From an uncultured Acetatifactor sp. (GTDB lineage: Bacteria; Bacillota; Clostridia; Lachnospirales; Lachnospiraceae), in the NCBI GenBank assembly GCA_910586835.1, contig CAJUJU010000022.1, positions 1 to 52,356 of the forward strand: a DNA stretch of 52,356 nt, written 5' to 3'. The notes beneath the pieces are model-generated. The model was given only the letters and a program-made list of their open reading frames with translations, was not told the DNA's origin and did no database searches. How positions within the stretch are numbered: the stretch's first letter is position 1; the number at the start of each line of letters is the position of its first letter. The position numbers and the translations under genes are program-made. Below are positions 35,944-44,294 of this stretch, in pieces.

Positions 35944-37269
35944 CTATTTCAGAAACACAAAGGATTCCAGTTCAAAGAGAACCTTGCCTTCCATAAACTG
36001 CCTGGTCCAGCCCTCCAACTCCAGCTCTGTCACAAAATAGAGCGCGTGGCGGCCTGTCACTGCCTTTACGTCCATGCGGTAAACACCGTCCGCCAGTCCG
36101 ATCTCACCCTTTCCGATCTCCGGGCCGTCCTCGCTGTCGATTCTCACATGCAGCGTGCTGGCACATCCCATTCCTCTCACCTTCAGGCACAGATGCATGA
36201 TCTTGCTTCCGTAATCCTGACCAAAGTCAAAATACCGGTAACCGATCACATGATCCGCTTTGATCTGCGTGATGACGCGGGTGAACACGTCCTTCTCCGC
36301 CACATAGCAGCCACCCTTCAGCACACAGGCGATCTCCGCCGGAACAATCTCATAGGGAGAAAGGGACTCCTCAAATCCCAGCGAAGTCATCTCCACCGGA
36401 GGGATGGTTCCGTCCGGCAGAATGCGGATTTTTTCCACACAGGCACGCCTTGACATAATCGTATTGTTCGTCATTCGGTGATAAAACACATACCACTGTC
36501 CGTTGATATTGCAGATGGAGCCATGGTTGTTCCCCGCAGGATAATCCATGCCGTTGTCGATGATATACCCTCTGTAGACAAAAGGCCCCCTGGGACTGTC
36601 TGAGGTGGCATAGGCCAGCCTGCTTCCCTTTCTCGGGGAATAGATCAGATAATAGGTGTCTCCGACTTTCCGGGGCGAGCTGGCCTCAAAAAATCTCTCT
36701 TCCGCCGGGACCTCCGGCCGGTCGTCGATCACTCTGCGCTTCAGGCTCCCGTCCAGAATCCTGTACATGCTCTCCGGATCAATCTCATTCATGAAAGAGC
36801 CCTCAAAGCCATAGTAGCAATACACTCTTCCGTCGTCGTCCACAAGAACGCCCACATCATTGTAAATGCCGTCGTCCCCCTCGTTTCCCGGAGTGTATTC
36901 ATAGGTGGACAGCAGCTCAAAGGGGCCCTCCGGATGATCGCTGACCGCAACACAGCCCTTCGCCCCCACGATATACATATAGAGGTAATATTTCCCGTCC
37001 TTCTCCACACAGTCCGGCGCATACAGCTCATGATCGGTCCAGGGCGCCTGCGCCCGGTGGTTTGCGGTGTCTCTGGTCTGGAAGCTCGTCCCATGGCACT
37101 GCCAGTGGTTGAGATCGCTCAGGGGTGCTGACCACACCTTCAGCTTGTAATCACAGAAAAACGGACACCCCACCCTGTCATGGGAACCGTACAGATACAC
37201 ACGGTCTCCAAACACGCGGGGTTCGCCGTCGGGAATGTATTCCCAGAGGGGTAGAATCGGATTTGCCAT
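35944..37269 (-). CDS. GH43 glycoside hydrolase (arabinofuranosidase/xylosidase type)
   Basis: A 441-residue five-bladed propeller enzyme plus a C-terminal beta-sandwich. It opens LPLWEYIPDGEPRVFGDRVYLYGSHD, cited here by parts: IPDGEP holds the likely catalytic base Asp and YLYGSHD is the family mark. FFEASSPRK near residue 205 gives the general acid Glu, and YNDVGVLVDDDGR carries the pKa-modulating Asp. The last 140 residues (about 300-441) resemble a CBM6-like domain. No signal peptide. ATG 37269 has AAGGAGAG upstream. It is a single gene with no regulator beside it. An inverted repeat at 37319-37330 may be its operator. Substrate is likely an arabinose- or xylose-containing oligosaccharide. 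Confidence 0.88.
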   Translation of the reverse strand: MANPILPLWEYIPDGEPRVFGDRVYLYGSHDRVGCPFFCDYKLKVWSAPLSDLNHWQCHGTSFQTRDTANHRAQAPWTDHELYAPDCVEKDGKYYLYMYIVGAKGCVAVSDHPEGPFELLSTYEYTPGNEGDDGIYNDVGVLVDDDGRVYCYYGFEGSFMNEIDPESMYRILDGSLKRRVIDDRPEVPAEERFFEASSPRKVGDTYYLIYSPRKGSRLAYATSDSPRGPFVYRGYIIDNGMDYPAGNNHGSICNINGQWYVFYHRMTNNTIMSRRACVEKIRILPDGTIPPVEMTSLGFEESLSPYEIVPAEIACVLKGGCYVAEKDVFTRVITQIKADHVIGYRYFDFGQDYGSKIMHLCLKVRGMGCASTLHVRIDSEDGPEIGKGEIGLADGVYRMDVKAVTGRHALYFVTELELEGWTRQFMEGKVLFELESFVFLK

Positions 37270-37318
37270 AATCTGCTCTCCTTTTGAGGTTATTTTTCTT
37301 TCATGATACCACAATTAC

Positions 37319-37330
37319 ATCATTTATGAT
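37319..37330. promoter_or_regulatory. Inverted repeat upstream of GH43
   Basis: atcat-tt-atgat, 50 bp upstream of the GH43 start and close to a weak -10-like tatcat. A candidate operator only. Confidence 0.25.
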
Positions 37331-37394
37331 AGATGGCCATTGGGCCCTTTGCCCCCTCAAATAAGCCTGTTATGGCATGGCTTATGCAGAAAAC

Positions 37395-39044
37395 CTATTT
37401 CTTCCACTGCGGCAGACGCCAGTCCGCTCCCAGCTTAACCGCCACATACTCCATTCCCGTCTCCTCATCCCACACACATTTTATATACCCGGGATCCGGA
37501 TAGCAGGGCATGGCATCCACCTCCGCCCCGAAATACTCGTCAAAATAAGCATAGAACGCCGCCGCTTCCCCCTCCGAAAAGGATATTTCAATGGGATAAC
37601 CCAGGTTCCGCATAAAATACCGGCTCCTGTCCCGGGTGAGCGTGTTGCCTGTCAAAACCTCCACCTCAAAAATCGACCTGCCGATGGTATGCCCGTCGAT
37701 GCATACCGGATTATCCGGAATGTGGGGATATCCCAGAAGCACGATATTATCCCGGGAAGTGTCCCGAAAGGCTTCCAGCTCCGGGGACTGCTGTAGGGCC
37801 CTGATATCCCGGTACAGATCGGCGGCCACCCGGGAGGCATGCGCAAAGACATACTCATCCGTATAGTACAGCCTCGTACAGAAGCTCAGGTTTTTGACCC
37901 CATCCCGAACCACCGCAGCCGCAAAAAACAAAAGCAGCACCCGAAGCCCCATGGCCCGAAGGCTCCTTCCCTCCGGCTTCCACTCCCCCAGCAGCAGTAC
38001 CGTCAGATACAGAATACAGCCCTGTCCGAAGGGCATGAGCAGCCGCATCCTGTCAACGATCTCGCCTCCGTACAAAAAGTGGAAGGCATAAGGAGAAGCC
38101 GTCAGAAACAACGCCGCCAGCAGCATCAGAATACGGCTGCCCGGCTTCCTTTCCTTCTCCCGGAACAGTCTGTAAAGCAGCAATGCCAGAAACACCACAC
38201 AAAACATCGCATACCACCCCGTATAAAAGGGTGGCGTTTCCCGCATAGTCTGCCGGATGATACCGCAGCAATTGCGCAGTCCCCCCCACAGACCAACCTG
38301 TCCCCAGAGAATCTGTCCCGCCAGGTAATCTCCCTCCTTCATATAAAAGGCACCGCTGATTATCATGTATATCAGGAAGCCCGCCGCAAAGCTTCCCCCG
38401 TGAAAGAGAATCCACAAAAATGATTGGCGCAGCGTCCTGTATTCCTTCAGGGAAGAGATCAGAAACACCGCGGCAACCCCCACGGCATAAATCAAAAGCA
38501 GCACCTGATAGCTGGAAAAAGTCAGCTGCATCAGCGCAATGGCCCCGGGCAGCATAAACCATCTCCGCCGGATGTCCCTTCTGGCTGTCTCCGCCAGGGC
38601 AACGGCCGCCGCAGTAAGGACGCAGGCCAGCAAGACCTGCGCACTCTGATTCAGGAAATAAATCTGCGCCGCCCAGAACGGGGAAACGATAAAGGAAAGC
38701 CCGAGCACAGCCAAAGCCGCCTTGTCCCCTCTTCCCTCTCCACCAGCCAGCCAAAAAAGGCCGCCGAAGGCAACCGGGGCCAGAAACAAAAAGACAACCG
38801 TCAGCACCTGTGCCAAATACAGATTAAACCGACCAAGCTCCAGTCCCATCAGCTCTGCCAGCCACACCAGCCCCTGTCTGCCGGTATCCTCAAAGCTGTA
38901 CATGCCAAGCATAATGGCATCCGTGTCAATTCCGAAACGCTGCGTGAACAGGATGGAACCATGGGCCAGAAGAGTTATCACTCCGATCAGCACCATGATC
39001 CATCTGTTCCCAAACAGCCATTCCCGAAAGGTCTTCTTTTTCAT
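37395..39044 (-). CDS. GtrII-like membrane glucosyltransferase
   Basis: A 549-residue integral membrane protein with about 12 helices and a C-terminal soluble domain of about 110 residues. The start GNRWIMVLIGVITLLAHG followed by QRFGIDTDAIML matches the GtrII-type family, which uses a lipid-linked glucose donor to modify surface polysaccharides. The C-terminus (PCYPDPGYIKCVWDEETG...VAVKLGADWR) is typical of Gram-positive members. ATG 39044 with GGGAGGGAG upstream was chosen over a non-hydrophobic extension to 39323 that overlaps the preceding gene. It starts 47 bp after the DUF6020-like gene stop, so the two are likely one transcript for cell-surface glycan decoration. Confidence 0.82.
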   Translation of the reverse strand: MKKKTFREWLFGNRWIMVLIGVITLLAHGSILFTQRFGIDTDAIMLGMYSFEDTGRQGLVWLAELMGLELGRFNLYLAQVLTVVFLFLAPVAFGGLFWLAGGEGRGDKAALAVLGLSFIVSPFWAAQIYFLNQSAQVLLACVLTAAAVALAETARRDIRRRWFMLPGAIALMQLTFSSYQVLLLIYAVGVAAVFLISSLKEYRTLRQSFLWILFHGGSFAAGFLIYMIISGAFYMKEGDYLAGQILWGQVGLWGGLRNCCGIIRQTMRETPPFYTGWYAMFCVVFLALLLYRLFREKERKPGSRILMLLAALFLTASPYAFHFLYGGEIVDRMRLLMPFGQGCILYLTVLLLGEWKPEGRSLRAMGLRVLLLFFAAAVVRDGVKNLSFCTRLYYTDEYVFAHASRVAADLYRDIRALQQSPELEAFRDTSRDNIVLLGYPHIPDNPVCIDGHTIGRSIFEVEVLTGNTLTRDRSRYFMRNLGYPIEISFSEGEAAAFYAYFDEYFGAEVDAMPCYPDPGYIKCVWDEETGMEYVAVKLGADWRLPQWKK

Positions 39045-39091
39045 CTTCGGTTTTCTCCCTCCCGCTTTATCAGGCCTTAATTCTATCTTTG

Positions 39092-40696
39092 TCAATGGAT
39101 TGCGGCTTCTCTCCCGAACAGCATCCCCAGAAGCAAGGGTGTTGCCATGGTCAGGGGAAAGAGATACCGGAGCAGCGCCACCGGCCCCAGAAGAGCGGTT
39201 CCAAAATAAAGCCCCAAAGGCATAACGCTCAAAAACAACGACTTTCTTTTTCGGGCAACAGCCAGCCCGGGAAGCGCAGCCAGAATCCACAGACAGGTCT
39301 CCGGCCGCCAGAAGAAATTGCACTCAGAAGATTGGATCACATTGTACAAGAAAGAAAAAACCTTTCCGAAAAAGCCCCCCTGTTCCTCCCGCTGGATTCC
39401 CCAGCGGTTCCTTTCCGGAAACGAATAATAAAAAGCCAGCCCCTTGTACTCGTTGCGGGTCATATCCCAGTAGGGCCGGATCAGCTCTACCCAGGCCAGC
39501 AGATATTCACGGGGATTCTGCAGTCCCATAGCCACATAATTGGAAAAATATCTTTTAAAGTCTTTCTCCAGCACATCCGTGCGAAAAACATATTTCACAT
39601 TATCCACCGTGTCCGGAACAAATGCCTGGATTCCCTCCGGCGCAATCAGTTCCGTCACCGTATCATACTGCTCCCGGGTGAGTACAAGGTTGTCCCCGCC
39701 CCCGGCCATCCACAGGGAACACAGCCGCGCCATCTGCTGTATGGGCACACAGAGCATTTCCCTTTTGTCTCCCGGCCGGACGTCAAACACCTTTGTGGAA
39801 ACAGCAGAAAACACCTGGGGCACAAGCAGGACAAGAAGCAGGCTAAGATACAGCCATCGTTTTCCCGCCCGCAGCAGCAGGCAGAAAAGAAGCAGCGCCA
39901 CTATCATATAAATCCCCTGATTGCGGAACAGACACATGAGTATGCCAAAGACCGCTAACCGGATGTACTGTCCCCGGCCCGGCGTGCCGCATTCCAGCAG
40001 CTCCCACAGCGCCACGGTAAAGCAGAGCAGAAAGGCGCCGAACAGAATATCCTTGGTGGAGGTAAAGGTCAGAACCCACAGAAAGGGATTACACGCCGCC
40101 CACACTCCTCCCAGCGCTATCCAGAACAGAGGAACCCCATGCCGCCTGCAGGCTGACAGGCTGTATGCAATGCTTCCTGTGACTGCAAGCCCCTGTATCG
40201 CCATGTAAATCACAAATCCTGCCGTATAACTGTGAAAAAGCCCGTTCCCCAGAGAAAACAGACTGCCCATCAGACAAGTATGCACAAGGGGGTGATGGAG
40301 GGACATCTGTGTGCCCGGCTCCCGGAAGTACTCCGCGATCTGGATGGGCGCATCGTATCCGTAGGTTCCCGGAAAAAGCGCAATCCAGGCGGGCAGAAAG
40401 GCCAGAAAAAGCAGCAGCCAGAGCTGAATAAAAAAACTCCGCTGGGGGAAAATCTCATAAAAGGACTCCTCCAGGCGGCGATACCGGTTCCGCACCTTCC
40501 CCAGCACTTTCTTTCCTCCCGGGGGAAGCACCCGAGGCAGCCAGATACAGACTGCAGCCAAAAGCCCCAGCACAAAAACAAACACCAGCAGCGGTATCCA
40601 GGCTGGTGTCTCAAAATAGTCCAGAATCAGATCATAGAGCGTAAACAAAACTGCCGTCAGCACAACCGCTGCTCCCACGCGAACCTTTCCCTTCAT
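39092..40696 (-). CDS. DUF6020-like polytopic membrane protein (copy A)
   Basis: A 534-residue protein with about 12 transmembrane helices. ALFPGTYGYDAPIQIAEYF followed by SLHHPLVHTCLMG is the hallmark: an acidic residue in an extracytoplasmic loop then a His-rich helix start, as in GT-C-type glycosyltransferases. FTSTKDILFGAFLLCF and LFRNQGIYMI are also well conserved. I match it to the DUF6020 group from memory. It is likely a membrane glycosyltransferase, but this is inference. ATG 40696 has AAGGGGG seven bases upstream. Its paralogue lies head to head at 40944-42566 and shares a 55-residue identical block. It is followed by the GtrII-like gene. Confidence 0.8.
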   Translation of the reverse strand: MKGKVRVGAAVVLTAVLFTLYDLILDYFETPAWIPLLVFVFVLGLLAAVCIWLPRVLPPGGKKVLGKVRNRYRRLEESFYEIFPQRSFFIQLWLLLFLAFLPAWIALFPGTYGYDAPIQIAEYFREPGTQMSLHHPLVHTCLMGSLFSLGNGLFHSYTAGFVIYMAIQGLAVTGSIAYSLSACRRHGVPLFWIALGGVWAACNPFLWVLTFTSTKDILFGAFLLCFTVALWELLECGTPGRGQYIRLAVFGILMCLFRNQGIYMIVALLLFCLLLRAGKRWLYLSLLLVLLVPQVFSAVSTKVFDVRPGDKREMLCVPIQQMARLCSLWMAGGGDNLVLTREQYDTVTELIAPEGIQAFVPDTVDNVKYVFRTDVLEKDFKRYFSNYVAMGLQNPREYLLAWVELIRPYWDMTRNEYKGLAFYYSFPERNRWGIQREEQGGFFGKVFSFLYNVIQSSECNFFWRPETCLWILAALPGLAVARKRKSLFLSVMPLGLYFGTALLGPVALLRYLFPLTMATPLLLGMLFGREAAIH

Positions 40697-40727
40697 CAAA
40701 ATTCCCCCTTGGCAATTTTTCCCGTTA

Positions 40728-40755
40728 ATTATATCAACTTCATTCCTGTTTTCAA
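40728..40755 (-). promoter_or_regulatory. Promoter of DUF6020-like copy A
   Basis: TTGAAA, a 16-bp spacer and TATAAT on the minus strand, 32 bp upstream of the start codon. Confidence 0.65.
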
Positions 40756-40807
40756 TAGAACTTCCCCCACTTGACCGTTTTGTTTAGAAATCTGTTTGTT
40801 TTGTTCT

Positions 40808-40828
40808 AAAAAAGGGGTTTCCCCCCTT
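40808..40828 (-). terminator. Terminator-like hairpin between the divergent paralogues
   Basis: aagggg (40812-40817) pairs with cccctt (40823-40828) across five bases. On the minus strand it is followed by a T-run, so it could stop antisense transcripts entering copy A from copy B. Confidence 0.4.
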
Positions 40829-40845
40829 CTGCCAATGCGGAAAAG

Positions 40846-40873
40846 TTGACAGAAAAATAATATATGTTATAAT
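40846..40873 (+). promoter_or_regulatory. Strong promoter of DUF6020-like copy B
   Basis: Consensus TTGACA, a 16-bp spacer and consensus TATAAT with a TG just before, 70 bp upstream of the start. Confidence 0.8.
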
Positions 40874-40943
40874 TTGGAATAAAAAAGTGCTATTTCCAAT
40901 TCTGCATAATAGGATCCGGAGCGGAGGTTATCAAAGAGAAACG

Positions 40944-42566
40944 TTGAATAAAAAGAAAATAAGACTCAGCCTCGCAGTTGCGCTGACTGCCCTGCTGTTT
41001 ACCATGTATTATCTGATTCTGGATTATTTTGAGACACCAGCCTGGATACCGCTGCTGGTGTTTGTATTTTTATTGTGCCTGTTTTCCGCGGCCCGCCGCC
41101 ATCCTGCGGGTCACTTTATCCCGGCACAAAAAAGGCGGGGAAACAACCCCAGGGCGGAAAAAATACGCGCATTGTATCATCGGGCGAAGGAATTTTTTTA
41201 CCTTCGTCTGACAGACCGGGAGTATTTCCTTCTGTGCTGGCTTTTGCTTTCCCTGTTCTATCTTCCCGCGTGGCTGGCCATGTTTCCCGGAACCTTCGGT
41301 TATGATGCACCCATTCAGGTTGCCGAATTTTTCGGAGATGCAGACACACATCTGACCTCCCATCATCCTCTGGCCCATACCTTTTTAATGGGCGCTCTGC
41401 TGTCCCTTGGCAACGGCATTCTGCACAGCTATACCGCAGGCTTTGCGCTCTATATCGCCCTGCAGGGGTTGGCTGTTACGGGCAGTATGGCCTACAGCCT
41501 GTCAGCCTGCAGGCGGCATGGGGTTTCTCTGATCTGGACTGCCCTGGGAGGAATGTGGGCGGCGCTTAATCCCTTCCTCTGGGTTTTGACTTTTACCTCC
41601 ACCAAGGATATTCTGTTCGGAGCCTTCCTGCTCTGCTTTACCGTGGCGCTGTGGGAGCTGCTGGAATGCAGCGCGCCGGGCCGGGGACATTACATCCGGC
41701 TGGTGGTCTTTGGCATACTCGTGTGCCTGTTCCGCAATCAGGGAATTTATATCCTGCTGGCCCTGCTTCTTTTCTGCCTGCTGCTTCGCACAGGAAAGAA
41801 GTGGCTGTGCCCCTGCCTGCTTCTGATCTGCCTTATAACACAATGCTTTTTTTCCGTGTCCGCAACGGTATTGGATATCCCAGAAGGAGACAAAAAAGAA
41901 ATGCTCTGTGTCCCCATGCAGCAGATGGCCCGGGTCTGTTCTCTCTGGAAGACGGAAGATGGATCGCACATAACTCTCACCCGGGAACAGTATGAGACGA
42001 CAAACCGGCTGCTCACACCCGAGGGAATCCAGTCTTATGTGCCCGATTCGGCGGATAATGTAAAATCTGCCTTCCGGACAGATGTGCTGACGGAAGACTT
42101 CGGAAGATATTTCTCCAATTATGTGGCCATGGGCCTGCAGAATCCCCGGGAGTATCTGCTGGCCTGGGTAGAGCTGATCCGGCCCTACTGGGATATGACC
42201 CGCAACGAGTACAAAGGGCTGGCTTTTTATTATTCGTTTCCGGAGAGAAACCGTTGGGGAATCCAGCGGCAGCAGCCGAATCGGCTCTTTGAACTGTTTT
42301 TTTCTCTTTTATACAGAATCGTGCAGTCTCCCAGCTGCAATCTCTTCTGGCGGCCGGAGGCCTGCCTGTGGATCCTGGCGGCGCTTCCCGGGCTGGCTCT
42401 TGCCCGGAAAAGAAAGACATTATTTTTAAGCGTTCTGCCCCTGGGACTTTATTTTGGAACCGCTCTTCTGGGACCGGTGGCACTGCTGCGGTATCTCTTT
42501 CCCCTGACCATGGCAACGCCTCTGCTCCTGGGGATGCTGTTCCAGCCTCACAGAAGGAACCGGTGA
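40944..42566 (+). CDS. DUF6020-like polytopic membrane protein (copy B)
   Basis: A 540-residue paralogue of copy A, in the opposite direction, with the same helix pattern, MFPGTFGYDAPIQVAEFF and SHHPLAHTFLMG. The start is set at the TTG at 40944 because the protein then aligns with copy A from its first residues; a GTG at 40887 would add 19 residues unlike copy A and lies in the leader just after the promoter. An AGGAGG-type site is distant (GGAGG 17 bases up), so the start is less sure than the gene. The segment at residues 45-85 differs strongly from copy A (AARRHPAGHFIPAQKRRGNN), while other blocks are almost identical at DNA level. No gene follows on the same strand. Confidence 0.8.
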   Translation: MNKKKIRLSLAVALTALLFTMYYLILDYFETPAWIPLLVFVFLLCLFSAARRHPAGHFIPAQKRRGNNPRAEKIRALYHRAKEFFYLRLTDREYFLLCWLLLSLFYLPAWLAMFPGTFGYDAPIQVAEFFGDADTHLTSHHPLAHTFLMGALLSLGNGILHSYTAGFALYIALQGLAVTGSMAYSLSACRRHGVSLIWTALGGMWAALNPFLWVLTFTSTKDILFGAFLLCFTVALWELLECSAPGRGHYIRLVVFGILVCLFRNQGIYILLALLLFCLLLRTGKKWLCPCLLLICLITQCFFSVSATVLDIPEGDKKEMLCVPMQQMARVCSLWKTEDGSHITLTREQYETTNRLLTPEGIQSYVPDSADNVKSAFRTDVLTEDFGRYFSNYVAMGLQNPREYLLAWVELIRPYWDMTRNEYKGLAFYYSFPERNRWGIQRQQPNRLFELFFSLLYRIVQSPSCNLFWRPEACLWILAALPGLALARKRKTLFLSVLPLGLYFGTALLGPVALLRYLFPLTMATPLLLGMLFQPHRRNR

Positions 42567-42627
42567 CTGATCTTCCAGCCAACAAAAAAAGGCATAAATA
42601 CGCCCGCCGGTGCAGCCCCAGGCTCCC

Positions 42628-42828
42628 TTACACCGTAAAGTCAGCCGTCAGCGTTTTTCCGTCATATAATACGATTGTCAGCGTATGACTGCCCTCTGAA
42701 AGCCCAAATGTCATAAAATGCTCCAGCAGAGCCTCTCTGTCATAACCGTATGCTCCCTTCAGATCCGGGTACTTATCCGCATAATAGTGTTCGTCAAAAA
42801 CAGTTTGCCTTTTTATGCCATATGCCGC
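42628..42828 (-). pseudogene. 3' remnant of a surface-repeat protein
   Basis: The interval 42567-42881 has no intact gene. On the minus strand an open stretch of 66 codons reads VFDEHYYADKYPDLKGAYGY then DREALLEHFMTFGLSEG, then a short beta-rich tail ending in TAA at 42628. The YY-x-x-KYPDL-x-x-AYG...HF-x-x-x-G-x-x-EG pattern is a tandem module known from large secreted proteins of Clostridia. There is no start codon with a ribosome binding site, and an in-frame TAG lies just upstream (42829-42831), so this is the decayed tail of a formerly larger gene. Confidence 0.6.
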
Positions 42829-42881
42829 CTATCATATTGCATTTCAGTTCCGGCGTCAAGTAACCGACAAGCTTTCCGGCT

Positions 42882-44294
42882 TCAAAAAGTAAGCTTCTGC
42901 TCAAACCTGTCCCTTCTTGTATCTGAGGGAATGCTGGTGGGATAACTGCCGTCAAAACAGGCGCTGCAGCAGCCGCTGCCTCCGGTCAATTCCTCCAGCG
43001 CAGACACCGGCAGATAGCCCAGGCTGTCAACTCCAATGATCCCTGCCGTCTCCTCCACGCTGTGTTTACAGGCGATCAGGTTTTCACAGGAGTCAATATC
43101 TGTTCCGTAATAGCAGGGATGCAGAAAAGGCGGGGCAGAAATGCGCATATGTACCTCGCTGGCCCCTGCCTCCCTGAGAAGTCTTACAATGCGTCGGCTG
43201 GTGGTTCCCCGCACAATGGAATCATCGATAAGCACCACCCGTTTCCCCCTGACACATTCCTCAACGGCGCTGAGCTTGATCCGCACCTGATCCAGTCTGG
43301 TGTCCTGTCCCGGGGAGATAAAGGTTCTTCCGATGTATTTATTCTTTATCAGGCCGATCCCATAGGGTATCCCGGACTCCATGCTGAAACCCAGTGCGGC
43401 GTCCATCCCGGAATCGGGCACGCCCACCACGATATCGGCCTTTGCCGAATGTCTTCCGGCAAGGATTCGTCCGGCCCGGACTCTTGCCCCATGGACGGAC
43501 ACGCCGTCGATGACCGAATCCGGCCTGGCAAAATAGATATATTCAAAAGCACAGATCTTTTTCTTCCTTCGGCCGCAGTGCTCCTTGCGGGATACCATCC
43601 CTTCCGGGCCGAACACCAGAATTTCCCCCGGCTCCAGGTCGCGCACAAACTCCGCCCCCACAGCCTTCAGGGCACAGCTCTCCGAAGCCGCCGCATACAT
43701 TCCGTCGGGAGTCCTTCCATAGCAAAGCGGCCGGAAACCGTAAGGATCTCTCACACAGATCAGCTTCTGCGCGGACATCAGCACAAGGGAATAAGCGCCG
43801 TCCAACGTGTACATGGCAGCGCTTACGGCGTCTTCAATGGACGGGGTTCTCAATCGCTCCCTGGTCACAATATAGGCGATGGTCTCCGTGTCGCTGGTGG
43901 TGTGGAAGATCGCCCCGGACAGCTCCAACGCATTGCGCAGGCTGACCGCATTACTGAGGTTCCCGTTGTGGGCAAGCGCCATCTTCCCCTTCTGATGGTT
44001 TACCTCTATAGGCTGACAGTTGCTGCGTTTCGTCCCACCTGTGGTTCCATAGCGCACATGCCCCACCGCCATGACTCCCCCGGGCAGCCGGGACAGCGCA
44101 TCGCCGGAAAACACCTCACTGACCAACCCCAGATCCTTACAGGAGGAAAAGACTCCATCATCATTCACCACGATACCACAGCTCTCCTGCCCTCTGTGCT
44201 GCAGGGCATACAACCCGTAATACACCAGGCCTGCCACATCCGCCTTCCGGGGACTGAAGATTCCGAAAACACCACACTCCTCATGCAGGCTCAT
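42882..44294 (-). CDS. purF: Amidophosphoribosyltransferase
   Basis: A 470-residue cytoplasmic enzyme for the first committed step of purine synthesis: PRPP plus glutamine to phosphoribosylamine. The propeptide MSLHEE precedes Cys7 (CGVFGIF), the N-terminal nucleophile of the class II glutaminase domain (about 7-235), with HVRYGTTGG and LAHNGNLSN. The phosphoribosyltransferase domain has the PRPP loop VVLIDDSIVRGTTS, and C-terminal cysteines (CxxC-type GCCSAC near 452) may hold a Fe-S cluster as in Bacillus PurF. The ATG overlaps the CTP synthase stop by four bases, so the two are translationally coupled. It is not beside other pur genes, which is unusual. Confidence 0.95.
   Translation of the reverse strand: MSLHEECGVFGIFSPRKADVAGLVYYGLYALQHRGQESCGIVVNDDGVFSSCKDLGLVSEVFSGDALSRLPGGVMAVGHVRYGTTGGTKRSNCQPIEVNHQKGKMALAHNGNLSNAVSLRNALELSGAIFHTTSDTETIAYIVTRERLRTPSIEDAVSAAMYTLDGAYSLVLMSAQKLICVRDPYGFRPLCYGRTPDGMYAAASESCALKAVGAEFVRDLEPGEILVFGPEGMVSRKEHCGRRKKKICAFEYIYFARPDSVIDGVSVHGARVRAGRILAGRHSAKADIVVGVPDSGMDAALGFSMESGIPYGIGLIKNKYIGRTFISPGQDTRLDQVRIKLSAVEECVRGKRVVLIDDSIVRGTTSRRIVRLLREAGASEVHMRISAPPFLHPCYYGTDIDSCENLIACKHSVEETAGIIGVDSLGYLPVSALEELTGGSGCCSACFDGSYPTSIPSDTRRDRFEQKLTF

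Larger units (their letters stand above)
39092..42566. repeat. Large inverted gene duplication
   Basis: The two DUF6020-like genes form imperfect inverted arms of about 1.6 kb around a 247-bp promoter spacer. Identity is mosaic: 62 identical bases in a row within 39389-39553/42105-42269, and 41 in a row near the N-terminal PAWIPLLVFV segment, against little similarity in the first extracytoplasmic loop. It may undergo inversion or gene conversion. Confidence 0.8.

Noticed and set aside
39045..39323. A 93-residue N-terminal extension of the GtrII-like protein
   Set aside because: It overlaps the preceding gene, is not hydrophobic and has no ribosome binding site, while ATG 39044 has a good one.
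42718..42945. A plus-strand small frame between copy B and purF
   Set aside because: It has no ribosome binding site and is antisense to the surface-repeat remnant and the purF end.
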